Assembly (NCBI RefSeq): GCF_023184515.1
Contig: NZ_JAAHBP010000021.1
Coordinates: forward strand, 1-64,000
Length of the DNA: 64,000 nucleotides
DNA from: Streptomyces sp. D2-8
Lineage (GTDB): Bacteria; Actinomycetota; Actinomycetes; Streptomycetales; Streptomycetaceae
Direction of reading: 5' to 3'
How positions within the stretch are numbered: the stretch's first letter is position 1; the number at the start of each line of letters is the position of its first letter. Positions 16,480 through 24,833 of the stretch are shown one piece after another. The translations under genes and the position numbers were made by a program. Below the pieces are notes generated by a model. It saw only the letters and a program-made list of their open reading frames with translations. It made no database searches and was not told where the DNA came from.

Positions 16480-18219
16480 GTGATGACCGCCGCCCGATCC
16501 GGCCCGGCCTTCTCCGTCCACGACATCCCGTTCAGCACGCACGGATCATGGTTCGGCATCTCGCCCGTGCTCGCGGAGAAGGCACGTGCCGAGGACCTCC
16601 ACCTCGTCTCGCACCAGAACGGCATGCACGCCGTCCTGCGCTTCACGCCCCTCGACGCGAGGACGGGCGAGCGCGCGGGGACCCGCGTCGAGGCGACTCC
16701 GGGTCTGCTCCGCTGGGCCGGTGAGCAAGGGCACGTCGCCCTCGCCTACGCCTCACCGGACGCCGTCCGCCTGCGCGGCGAAGGACTCGGCCTGCGCATC
16801 AACGCGGCGGCGGACGCCCTGACCCCCTTCACGGGCACCTACTTCTACCGCGACCCGGTGGACGGGGCGTACGTGTTCACCTCGTACGAGACCGGGCGCC
16901 GCTATCGCATCACCGTGCTGTCGGGCACGGTCGCCGAGATATCCGGCAGTCAGGCCCTCGGTAGCGGTGAACGCGGCGTCACCCTCACCGCGGCCCCCGG
17001 CGGAGGCTGGGAAGCGGCCGTCGAGGAGCTGGACAGCGCACGCCTGCCCTACACGTCTTCGGAGACGTTCGACGATGTCGTGGCCACCGCGGAGCAGGCC
17101 TTCGCCGCCTTCGCCGACGCGGTGGCCCCCTGGCGCTCGTCGGCCACGCCCGCCGCCGAACTCGCCGCATACGTCCTGTGGTCGGCAACGGTCCGCCCGG
17201 CGGAGCTGGTCACCCGTCCCGCGGTGCTGATGTCCAAGCACTGGATGGACAAAGTGTGGAGCTGGGACCACTGTTTCAACGCCCTCGCCCTGGCCCCCGG
17301 TGCCCCCTCCCTGGCCTGGGACCAGTTCTCCCTGCCCTTCGACCACCAGGACGAGACCGGCGCCCTTCCCGACTCGGTGACCCACTCCGAGGTCCTCTAC
17401 AACTTCGTCAAACCGCCCATTCACGGCTGGGCCCTGTCCCACCTGCGCAGACGGCTCCCCGCCCCCCTCAGCCGCACTGAACTCGCCGAGATCTACCGCA
17501 GATTGGCACAGTGGACGGACTTCTGGCTCACCGCCCGCCGCGCCCCGGGCGCCGCCCTGCCCCACTACCAGCACGGCAACGACAGCGGCTGGGACAACGC
17601 CACCACCTTCGATCCCGAGCGCGTGGTCGTCACCGCCGACCTGGTCTCCTTCCTGGTGCTCCAGCTGCGCGAACTGTCCGTCCTGGCTGCCGAACTGAGC
17701 CTTCCCGACGAGGCCCGCCGCTGGTCCCGTACCGCCGAGGCGACCCAGGCCGCGATGCTCGACGAGCTGTGGACGGGAGAGCGGTTCGTGGCCCGTGGTG
17801 TCGACTCCGCCGCGACCTGGGGCAGCTCCAGCCTGCTGGACCTGATGCCGATGGCACTGGGCGAGCACCTGCCCGAGCACATCGGCAAAACCCTGGCCGC
17901 CCGGATCGAGACCCACCTGACCGCGTACGGCCTGGCCACCGAACTGCCCACCTCACCCCACTACCTCTCCGACGGCTACTGGCGCGGCCCGATCTGGGCA
18001 CCCGCCACCGTCCTCATCGAGGACGGCCTGCGGCGCGCCGGCCACCACCGCCTCGCCGACGAGATCAGCGCCCGCTTCCGCTCCCTGTGCGAAACCCACG
18101 GCTTCGCCGAGAACTTCGACGCCCTCACCGGCACGGGCCTGCGCGACCGCGCCTACACCTGGACCGCCAGCAGCTACCTCCTGCTGGCCGAGGCACACGC
18201 ACACCGAGACAGCCGCTGA
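16480..18219 (+). CDS. GH63/MGH-like (alpha/alpha)6 glycosidase, cytoplasmic
   Basis: A 579-residue protein without signal peptide; it can start at GTG 16480 or the adjacent ATG 16483. An N-terminal beta-sandwich of about 200 residues is followed by an (alpha/alpha)6-barrel. Barrel motifs include WSWDHCFNALAL, HGNDSGWDNATTFD and DGYWRGPIWAPATVLIEDG, which are the blocks of the GH63/GH37-like group (glucosidase I, mannosylglycerate hydrolase, amylo-alpha-1,6-glucosidase-like). The Asp in WSWDHCF or DSGWDN and an acid in the C-terminal half would be catalytic by analogy. It lies 45 bp behind the permeases, so it probably breaks down the imported oligosaccharide in the cytoplasm. Exact linkage is not predictable. 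Confidence 0.82.
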   Translation: MMTAARSGPAFSVHDIPFSTHGSWFGISPVLAEKARAEDLHLVSHQNGMHAVLRFTPLDARTGERAGTRVEATPGLLRWAGEQGHVALAYASPDAVRLRGEGLGLRINAAADALTPFTGTYFYRDPVDGAYVFTSYETGRRYRITVLSGTVAEISGSQALGSGERGVTLTAAPGGGWEAAVEELDSARLPYTSSETFDDVVATAEQAFAAFADAVAPWRSSATPAAELAAYVLWSATVRPAELVTRPAVLMSKHWMDKVWSWDHCFNALALAPGAPSLAWDQFSLPFDHQDETGALPDSVTHSEVLYNFVKPPIHGWALSHLRRRLPAPLSRTELAEIYRRLAQWTDFWLTARRAPGAALPHYQHGNDSGWDNATTFDPERVVVTADLVSFLVLQLRELSVLAAELSLPDEARRWSRTAEATQAAMLDELWTGERFVARGVDSAATWGSSSLLDLMPMALGEHLPEHIGKTLAARIETHLTAYGLATELPTSPHYLSDGYWRGPIWAPATVLIEDGLRRAGHHRLADEISARFRSLCETHGFAENFDALTGTGLRDRAYTWTASSYLLLAEAHAHRDSR

Positions 18220-18293
18220 CCGGCCGTCTCCCCACAGCACCGGGGACGTTCCCCGACCCCGGCCACCCACCCCGCTCACACAGGAGCCGCAGC

Positions 18294-20147
18294 ATGAAAT
18301 CCCGCTGGACACTTCCCAGACCCGCAACCCGCACCCGACGCCGAGCGACCTCGTCCGTGGCCGTCCTCCTGGCCGCCCTGGCCGCGGCCTTGGTGCCCGC
18401 CGGCCCGTCACAGGCCGCAGACACCAGCGTCACCGTCGATTTCGCGACCACCAAAGGCACCCCCACCTACCGCGCCTCGGGCATGATCTACGGGCTGACC
18501 GCCGACGGGTCGCTGCCGCAGGACCACTTCTTCAAAGACATCAAGTGGCAGTTCATGCGGGCCGGCGGCGCGCAGCTCAACGGTGGCGGCTACGCCACCA
18601 GCCTCGCCGACTACCAGACCCGCTGGCAGGCCACCCTCGCCCAGTACCAGCGCACCGTCGCCCTCGGCGGCACGTTCGTCATGCTGCCGCACGACCTGTG
18701 GGGCGCCGACGGCACCACCAGCCAGCCCTTCCCCGGCGACAATGGCGACTGGACGCGGTTCGACAACTTCGTCAACCAGGTCATCTCCGACGTCAAGGCC
18801 AACAACATGACGGTGCAGTGGGACCTGTGGAACGAGCCGGACCTGAGCGGCTTCTGGGACCGGCCCCAAAGCCAGTACCTGCAGATGTGGTCGCGGTTCC
18901 ACGCCGCCGTGCGAGCCAACCTCCCCGGGCAGCTCATCGTCGGCCCCAGCACGGCGAACACGCCAACCTCCTCCAACACCTGGTGGACCACGTACCTGAA
19001 CCACATCAAGGCCAACAACGTCGCTCCCGACATCTACAGCTGGCACGCCATCCCACACGACCCCGTCCAGGCCGTCAGCAACGCCAACTCGACCCTCGCC
19101 GCCGCGGGCCTGACCAACACCCGCCCTTACCAGATCAACGAGTACGCCGGACGCGAGCAGCAGCACCCCGGTGGCGGCGGCTGGTTCATCAGCCGCCTGG
19201 AGCGGGCCGGCGCCGACGGCATGCGCGCCAACTGGGGATGGGGCCCCAACCTGCACGACTACGCGGCCAACCTGCTCACCAAGAACGACTCCGGCCAGTA
19301 CCTGCCGCTCGGCGAGTGGTTCATGTACCGCTACTACGGCTCCCAGACCGGAAGCATCGTCAACCTCACGCCCGGTACGAACACCGACGGGCTGGCGACG
19401 AAGGACAACACGGCTCGCAACGCGAAGATCCTGCTGGGCAGCAACGGCAACACCGGCAACGTCACCGTCGGCCTCAACCGCCTCGACACCACCTCGGTGG
19501 TGGAGAACAGCCGGGTGCGCGCGATCGTCCAGCGCATACCGAACAACAGCGGCGGCGCGGTGACGGGTCCGGTGACGGTCTCCGACCAGACCCTGACCGT
19601 GAGCAACAACTCGGCTTCGGTGAGCGTGCCGTGGACGGACGCCGCGGACGGCTACACCGTCACGCTGCTGCCGCCGTCGAACACGACCGTCTCCACGGTC
19701 GCGGTGGTACAGCACAGTGGTCAGTGCCTGGACGACACCAATCTCAGCACGGCGGACGGTACGCAGTACCAGCAGTACTACTGCGAGGGCGGCTACCAGC
19801 AGATGCTGGACTTCAAGCCGGTCGCCGGCCGGGCGAACACCTACACCATCGTGAATGAGCACAGTGGTAAGTGCCTGGACGTCTCGGGCGCTTCCACGGC
19901 CGACGGTGCCGCCGTCATCCAGTGGACCTGCAGCGGCAGCACGAACCAGATGTTCACCCTCAACCCCGTGACCGCGCTCGGCAACAGCAAGGACTACCAG
20001 CTGGCCGCCGTCCACAGCGGCAAGTGCGTCGACGTCAGCGGGATCTCGACCGACCCCGGCGCGAAGATCCACCAGTGGACCTGCGACCCGGCGACCGACC
20101 TGACCTGGAAGAAGAACCAGATCTGGCGCCTGCAGGGCATGAGCTGA
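18294..20147 (+). CDS. Secreted GH39-like TIM-barrel glycosidase with C-terminal ricin-B lectin domain
   Basis: A 617-residue exported protein. ATG 18294 follows AGGAG and starts a long signal peptide (basic N-terminus, SVAVLLAALAAALVPAG, cleavage near SQA|AD). The TIM barrel (about residues 45-390) has WDLWNEPDLSGFW, carrying the expected acid/base Glu, and QINEYAGREQQ, carrying the expected nucleophile Glu. This pattern is of clan GH-A and closest to GH39-type proteins. A beta-sandwich follows. The ricin-type lectin (about 480-617) has GQCLDD, GKCLDVSGAST and GKCVDVSGIST repeats. It is the last gene of the LacI-importer operon, 74 bp behind the GH63-like gene, and probably releases the oligosaccharide that the importer takes up. 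Confidence 0.82.
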   Translation: MKSRWTLPRPATRTRRRATSSVAVLLAALAAALVPAGPSQAADTSVTVDFATTKGTPTYRASGMIYGLTADGSLPQDHFFKDIKWQFMRAGGAQLNGGGYATSLADYQTRWQATLAQYQRTVALGGTFVMLPHDLWGADGTTSQPFPGDNGDWTRFDNFVNQVISDVKANNMTVQWDLWNEPDLSGFWDRPQSQYLQMWSRFHAAVRANLPGQLIVGPSTANTPTSSNTWWTTYLNHIKANNVAPDIYSWHAIPHDPVQAVSNANSTLAAAGLTNTRPYQINEYAGREQQHPGGGGWFISRLERAGADGMRANWGWGPNLHDYAANLLTKNDSGQYLPLGEWFMYRYYGSQTGSIVNLTPGTNTDGLATKDNTARNAKILLGSNGNTGNVTVGLNRLDTTSVVENSRVRAIVQRIPNNSGGAVTGPVTVSDQTLTVSNNSASVSVPWTDAADGYTVTLLPPSNTTVSTVAVVQHSGQCLDDTNLSTADGTQYQQYYCEGGYQQMLDFKPVAGRANTYTIVNEHSGKCLDVSGASTADGAAVIQWTCSGSTNQMFTLNPVTALGNSKDYQLAAVHSGKCVDVSGISTDPGAKIHQWTCDPATDLTWKKNQIWRLQGMS

Positions 20148-20158
20148 CCCGCGTTCCT

Positions 20159-20197
20159 CCCATGGGGTCTCCCAGCACCGGCAGGAGCCCCCATGGG
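20159..20197 (+). terminator. Operon terminator after the GH39-like gene
   Basis: CCCATGGGG-T-CTCC (20159-20172) pairs with GGAG-C-CCCCATGGG (20184-20197): 13 pairs with one mismatch around an 11-nt loop. It starts 11 bp after the stop codon and likely ends the 12079-20147 transcript. Confidence 0.65.
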
Positions 20198-20870
20198 CTG
20201 CCGTCTCCCTGTTCCCGGACGGCGGCCGCCGCCTGAGCTTCGCAGGCCTCCTGCCGGCGAAGCTCCCTGTGAACAGCATCGGGGCGGGCGCCCCTGCCTC
20301 GGCCTGGCAGCACCTCCCGCTGCGGAAGTCGGTGATCCGGGCGGCAGCCGCCACCGAACCGGCTCCGGCGCTCGGCCGCGGCGAGGAAGTGCCGCAGGTG
20401 GGACTGGAAATCGAATGAGACGCATCGCTGCCGCAGCCGGTGCTCACCCATGCCGTGCTGCCAGCCACGCTCGCTCGCCTGCAGCCCGGCGCTGGCGCCG
20501 ACGCCGACCGGTCTGGCGTTCGTGAGCCGGCTCGCTGCCGCCTACCCAGAGGCCGCCGGCCTCGCCGCGTTCCTCACCCGACACGCCGGGCGGGCGTCAT
20601 GAGCGCCGGCTGCCAGGACCGGCTCGTTGAGCACCGCAGACTCCCTGCGTTGAAGCCCTGGTGCCCCCGCCGGGGCGGGGGTTTCGTGCTGTCCGAGGGT
20701 TTGCGGGAGGTGATGACGGCCGACCGAGGGGCGGATTCGGTTCGCGAAGTGGGGCAGGGGCAGATGGTGTGCGGGGGCGGCCGTCACGGTCTGGTACGGG
20801 TCGCTCGTCCGCCGCGGGGCGTGGGCGGAGGAGGAGGGCAGTATCGGGGGTGTGAGCTAGTAGGGCCTTC
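20198..20870. other. Intergenic region, a possible gene tail and a hairpin
   Basis: About 670 bp between convergent genes. One plus-strand frame ending at 20600 reads LAFVSRLAAAYPEAAGLAAF and stops after HAGRAS; it looks like the tail of a lost gene, but no family was recognised. A hairpin at 20664-20681 lies 64 bp further on. Nothing else is supported. Confidence 0.45.
20664..20681 (+). terminator. GC-rich hairpin followed by TTT
   Basis: CCCCCGC (20664-20670) pairs with GCGGGGG (20675-20681) around CGGG and is followed by TTT. It sits behind a possible gene tail ending at 20600, and about 190 bp past the stop of the minus-strand esterase gene, so it might serve either direction. Confidence 0.5.
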
Positions 20871-22226
20871 TCAGCCGAGGTGCCACTGCTGGCTGGTGCC
20901 GCCGTTGCAGTCCCATAGTTGGACCAGTGCGCCGTTGGCGGTGGAGGCACCGGTCACGTCAAGGCACAGGCCTGACTGGACGCTGGTGATGGTGCCGTTG
21001 GAGTTGCGGTTCCATTGCTGGCTGGTGCCGCCGTTGCAATCCCATATCGCGACTTTGGCGCCGGCCGTGGTGCCGGTCGCGTCGAGGCACTTCGCGCTGC
21101 CGTAGACGGTGAGCTGCTTGGTCGACGTGCTGGTCCAGGTCTGGTTGGTGCCGCCGTGGCAGTCCCAGATCTGCGTCTGGGTGCCGTTGGTCTGCGAAAG
21201 GCCGGGCACGTCCAGGCACTTGCCGGAACCGATGGCGTGAACCGGACCTGTCGTGGTTCCGCCGGTACCGCCGGAGCCGTCGAGTCCGAAGAAGGCGATG
21301 GCCCGGCCCGCCATACCGCTGGAGGGCAGGACGTGCCCGGCACCCTGAATGCTGATCGCCTCGACGGGTGCCTGCGCGGTGGCGGAGCCGTAGCGGGTGC
21401 GGGTCCAGCCGGACTGCGGGGAGTCGGTGAACACCGGGGTCTGGCTCATCCCGAGCACGTTCGTCCACTGCTTGATCTCTTCACCGAAGTTCGGGTAGTA
21501 CAGCGCGTCGTCCTCGGTACCGTGCCACAGCTGCATCCGCGGCCGGGGGCCGGTGTACTCCGGGTAGGCGGCCCGGACGAGGTCGCCCCACTCCTGTGGG
21601 GTCTTGGTGATCTTGCCGGTGGCGCAGTCGCTGTTCCAGCCGGAGCCGTCGGTGGTGGCGAAGCAGCCGAACGGCACGCCCATGAACGCCGCACCGGCCT
21701 TGAACAGGTCGGGGTAGTCGCCGAGCAGGACATTGGTCGTCATCGCGCCGGACGAGGCGCCGGTGACGTAGACCCGGCCGGCGTCGGCGTTCATGTTCTG
21801 CACGGTGTACCGGACCATCTGGGCGATGCTCGTGGGGTCGCTGCCCCCGTCATGCTTGAGCGCCTGGGGCGAGGAGACGTCGAAGCACTGCCCACTGACG
21901 TTCGCGTCCGGGTAGACGACGATGAACCCGTACTGGTCGGCCAGGCGGGCGAACTCCGTGTTGGTGTAGAAGGTGGGCGCCGTGCCGGTGCAGTAGTGCA
22001 CTGCCACCAGCACCGCCGGGCGTGCCGGAGTGTTGTCGGGCTTGTAGACGTACATCCGCAGGTTTCCGGGGTTGCTGCCGAAGTTGGTCACCTCGGTCAG
22101 TGACGCGGCCGACGCGGTGGTGGCCGAGGTGCCGGTCAGCACGAGCGCCGCGATCAGCGGCGAGATCGCCATCAGCAGGGCTACCAGTACATCTCTGACG
22201 CTTCTCTTCTTGGACTTCCGGGACAT
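20871..22226 (-). CDS. Secreted CE1/PHB-depolymerase-family esterase with C-terminal ricin-B lectin domain
   Basis: A 451-residue secreted esterase. ATG 22224-22226 follows AAAGGA and starts a signal peptide (helix VLVALLMAISPLIAALVL, cleavage near ASA|AS). The alpha/beta-hydrolase domain (about 42-315) has VAVHYCTGTAPTFYTNT (oxyanion region), the nucleophile elbow VTGASSGAMTT, the WHGTEDDALY segment expected to hold the acid, and GAGHVLP with the His. This is the LpqC/acetylxylan-feruloyl esterase type. A short Gly/Thr linker leads to a ricin-type lectin (about 328-451) with three QxW repeats (NQTW, SQQW, SQQW). It should remove acetyl or feruloyl groups from xylan outside the cell. Two GAAGCGCTTC operators lie upstream. 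Confidence 0.9.
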   Translation of the reverse strand: MSRKSKKRSVRDVLVALLMAISPLIAALVLTGTSATTASAASLTEVTNFGSNPGNLRMYVYKPDNTPARPAVLVAVHYCTGTAPTFYTNTEFARLADQYGFIVVYPDANVSGQCFDVSSPQALKHDGGSDPTSIAQMVRYTVQNMNADAGRVYVTGASSGAMTTNVLLGDYPDLFKAGAAFMGVPFGCFATTDGSGWNSDCATGKITKTPQEWGDLVRAAYPEYTGPRPRMQLWHGTEDDALYYPNFGEEIKQWTNVLGMSQTPVFTDSPQSGWTRTRYGSATAQAPVEAISIQGAGHVLPSSGMAGRAIAFFGLDGSGGTGGTTTGPVHAIGSGKCLDVPGLSQTNGTQTQIWDCHGGTNQTWTSTSTKQLTVYGSAKCLDATGTTAGAKVAIWDCNGGTSQQWNRNSNGTITSVQSGLCLDVTGASTANGALVQLWDCNGGTSQQWHLG

Positions 22227-22273
22227 GACGGTGTCCTTTCTGGAATCCGGCGCGGCCGGGGGAATGACCGTTG

Positions 22274-22287
22274 TTGAAGCGCTTCGA
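22274..22287. promoter_or_regulatory. LacI-family operator before the CE1-type esterase, proximal
   Basis: TTGAAGCGCTTCGA keeps the 12-bp core TGAAGCGCTTCG-like dyad found twice near 7.4-7.6 kb. It lies 48 bp before the esterase start and 23 bp downstream of a TTGACA on the minus strand, in a position to block transcription. Confidence 0.75.
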
Positions 22288-22310
22288 CGCTCCCATTGGC
22301 CTCAATGTGG

Positions 22311-22316
22311 TGTCAA
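22311..22316 (-). promoter_or_regulatory. -35 element TTGACA of the CE1-type esterase promoter
   Basis: On the minus strand TTGACA is followed after 23 bp by the proximal operator. A matching -10 hexamer is not clear. The order is the same as before the GH3 remnant, supporting a shared promoter architecture. Confidence 0.45.
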
Positions 22317-22392
22317 TGGTGGGTGGAAGCAAGGTCAGGTTGCCCGTATACCTCTTGCTTCACCAGAGAATTCTCATAGCTTGATTCATCAG

Positions 22393-22406
22393 GTGAAGCG
22401 CTTCGA
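22393..22406. promoter_or_regulatory. LacI-family operator before the CE1-type esterase, distal
   Basis: GTGAAGCGCTTCGA, 119 bp upstream of the proximal site, shares the GAAGCGCTTC core. Paired sites at this distance suggest DNA looping by a LacI-family tetramer. Confidence 0.7.
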
Positions 22407-23098
22407 CGCCCGTGAGGGGCACTGGCCATTGATCCGACGGTGATGACCGGGCGGTGGCCTGGTACTGCTCGATCTGTGGTGAATGGTTTCGGCTGGATGC
22501 CGTCCCGGGGGCTCGGTTTTTGACGATCTCGCGGTGGGAGGACGCTCCGGAAGGAGCGAGGGGCCGCGGGTTCCTTGCGGGGTGGAGTGCCGCACCCGCT
22601 CTTCTTGAAGCTTCAGGTCGCCCCCCCCGTCGCACAGCAGCAGGAACTCGACACGGGCACCGGCCATGAGGGCGAGCCGGGCCTCACAGAGCCGCCCCCG
22701 AGCCACATAAGCGCAAGTCAACGACCACGTGGCCGCCCAAGCGCCCGTCGCCTCCGAAGCTGAGAGCGCGTGAACGCCCGTCTCCGTCCCATCGGTACCG
22801 GTGGGCGGAAGGCATCAACCACCAACGACCTGGTGGCCTACCCGATCGAATGAGAAACCGACGAGACCGTCCTGCCCATCGAGCTCACCGCATGGCCTCA
22901 GAACGAGAAGACCGAGTGGCCGCCGGTACACCACCTCAGCGGACGTGACCTGCCACGGGAGCGTCCGGCAGGTGACTGCGGCGATGGGCTCGAAGTCCCG
23001 GTCCCCTGCAGGAAGGCAGTCCCCGCAGCTTGGCCTGCTGTCGTGGGACTGCCCTCAATCGATCGGGCGTCTCCCTACGCGGTGGCAGGGGTGGCGGG
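22407..23098. other. Intergenic region without recognised gene
   Basis: About 690 bp between the esterase operators and the end of the GH27 gene. Short open frames on both strands lack ribosome-binding sites and recognisable motifs. It looks like decayed sequence. Confidence 0.5.
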
Positions 23099-24745
23099 TT
23101 ACGGGAGCGTGGTCCACTTCTGGTTGTTCTGGCCGGTGCAGGTCCACAGGATGAGCGGGGTCCCGTTGGCGGCGGCGGCCCCGTTGACGTCGAGGCACAG
23201 CCCGGCGTTGACGTTGCGGATCGACCCGTCGGCCTGCGTGGTCCACTTCTGGTTGTTCTGGCCGGTGCAGGGCCAGATGATGACCGGCGTGCCGTTGGCG
23301 GTGCCCTGGTTGGAGGCGTCCAGGCACTTGTCGCCGTAGACGCGGATCTCGCCGCCGGCCCACGTGGTCCAGAGCTGGTTGGCGGCGGTGTGGCAGTCCC
23401 AGATCAGCGTCTTCGTCCCGGCCGCGGTGGAGGCGCCGTCCACGTCCAGGCAGCGGCCGGACGCGTTGCCGCGCAGACGCGAGGTGGTGGCGGCCAGAGG
23501 GCTGCCGCCGGTCACCTTGTACACGGCGACACCGTGCGCGGGGACGCTCGCCGAGATCTGGCCGGACGTGCTGGACGTGCCGCCGGTCCACAGGTCGGTG
23601 AGGGTGAAGGGCCCGCCGGACAGGCCGACTTGCGCGGCCGTGGCGGTGACGGTGGCAGTGCCCTCTCCGCGGTTGAACAGGCCGACCGCGACCGAGCCGT
23701 CGGACAGGGGCTTGGCGAACACCTCGGTGCTGCCGTCGTCGCGCACCCGGCGCCCGCCCGCGCCCAGCGAGTCCTGGTTGACCGCGAGCAGACGCGGGTT
23801 GCGCAGGATCGCGCTCACGTCGGCGGACATGGTGCGGATGTCATTGCCGGCCATGAGCGGGGCACTCATCAGCGACCACAGGGCGAAGTGGGAGCGGGAC
23901 TCGGTCAGTGACAGACCGGGACGGCCGACGACCAGCATGTCGGGGTCGTTCCAGTGGCCCGGACCCGACTGAGCGGCCAGCGGCGCGGTGACGTCCAGGA
24001 CGTTGCCGACGCCCATCGGGTAGCTGTTGGTGTTGTTGTTCTGCCAGATGTCGAGCAGGTCCTCGGTCGTCCGCCACAGGTCGGCGACCTCGCCCCAGTT
24101 GTACTTGTCGCCGGTGGGGGCGTGGAAGCTGTTGGGGTTGATGCTGTAGACGATCGGGCGCCCGGTGGCGCGCAGGGCGTCGCGCATGATGGTGAACTGT
24201 GCGATCTGCTCGCCCAGGGTGCCGCTGCCGGAGCACCAGTCGTACTTGAGGTAGTCGACGCCCCATGAGGCGAACGTGTTGGCGTCCAGGGCCTCGTGGC
24301 CCTTGCTGCCGGTGGAGCCGGGGTAGGTGCCCACGCCCTGGGCGCACGTTTTCTCGTTGGGCGCCTGGTAGATGCCGAACTTCAGGCCCTTGCTGTGGAT
24401 GTAGTCGCCGAGCGCCTTCATGCCGCTGGGGAACTTGGTCGGGTTGGCCCGCAGGTTGCCCGCCGCGTCGCGCTGCGGGTCGAACCAGCAGTCGTCGACG
24501 ACGACGTACTGGTAGCCGGCGTCCCGCATGCCCGACGACACCATCGCGTCGGCGGCCTCGCGGACCTGTGCCTCGGTGATCCCGCATCCGAAGCTGTTCC
24601 AGCTGTTCCAGCCCAGCGGCGGGGTGAGCGCGCGGCTGCCCGGTGCGGCCTCGGCGGTCGTGCCGGCGGAGGTGGTGACGCAGGCGGTGAGCGTCAGCGC
24701 GGTGGCCGTGAGGAGACGCAGCAGTCGTCTGTGTGGGGGAACCAC
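23099..24745 (-). CDS. Secreted GH27 alpha-galactosidase-type enzyme with C-terminal ricin-B lectin domain
   Basis: A 548-residue enzyme. GTG 24743-24745 is chosen as start because GGAAGGAA lies just upstream and a signal peptide (LLRLLTATALTLTACVTTSAG) follows at once; an upstream in-frame ATG at 24808 lies beyond an RNA hairpin and has no Shine-Dalgarno site. The GH27 barrel starts at TPPLGWNSWNSFGC and shows VVVDDCWFD, GIYQAPNEKTC, YLKYDWCSGSG (nucleophile Asp) and LWRTTEDLLDIW (acid/base region). A beta-sandwich follows, then a ricin-type lectin with NQLW, NQKW and NQKW repeats. GH27 members cut alpha-galactosides and sometimes beta-L-arabinopyranosides. It lies downstream of the GH62 gene, with an intergenic hairpin between them. 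Confidence 0.92.
   Translation of the reverse strand: MVPPHRRLLRLLTATALTLTACVTTSAGTTAEAAPGSRALTPPLGWNSWNSFGCGITEAQVREAADAMVSSGMRDAGYQYVVVDDCWFDPQRDAAGNLRANPTKFPSGMKALGDYIHSKGLKFGIYQAPNEKTCAQGVGTYPGSTGSKGHEALDANTFASWGVDYLKYDWCSGSGTLGEQIAQFTIMRDALRATGRPIVYSINPNSFHAPTGDKYNWGEVADLWRTTEDLLDIWQNNNTNSYPMGVGNVLDVTAPLAAQSGPGHWNDPDMLVVGRPGLSLTESRSHFALWSLMSAPLMAGNDIRTMSADVSAILRNPRLLAVNQDSLGAGGRRVRDDGSTEVFAKPLSDGSVAVGLFNRGEGTATVTATAAQVGLSGGPFTLTDLWTGGTSSTSGQISASVPAHGVAVYKVTGGSPLAATTSRLRGNASGRCLDVDGASTAAGTKTLIWDCHTAANQLWTTWAGGEIRVYGDKCLDASNQGTANGTPVIIWPCTGQNNQKWTTQADGSIRNVNAGLCLDVNGAAAANGTPLILWTCTGQNNQKWTTLP
23107..23271 (-). repeat. 36-bp exact repeat, 129 bp apart, in the GH27 lectin domain
   Basis: 23107-23142 and 23236-23271 are identical. 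Each encodes the CTGQNNQKWTT end of a lectin subdomain, and the 129-bp (43-residue) distance is one beta-trefoil subdomain. This points to recent duplication or gene conversion of the subdomain. Confidence 0.85.
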
Positions 24746-24761
24746 GGGGGTGTTCCTTCCC

Positions 24762-24792
24762 GGCCCGCAAAGCGGAAGCCGCTTTGCGGGCC
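24762..24792. terminator. 14-bp-stem intergenic hairpin between GH62 and GH27 genes
   Basis: GGCCCGCAAAGCGG (24762-24775) pairs perfectly with CCGCTTTGCGGGCC (24779-24792) across a 3-nt loop. It lies 41 bp after the GH62 stop and ends 16 bp before the GH27 start codon, abutting its ribosome-binding site. It may terminate or attenuate read-through, or stabilise an upstream mRNA segment. Confidence 0.7.
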
Positions 24793-24833
24793 TGATCGGT
24801 GAGGTCATGAGCTTGTGATCATGTGCGGGCAGG

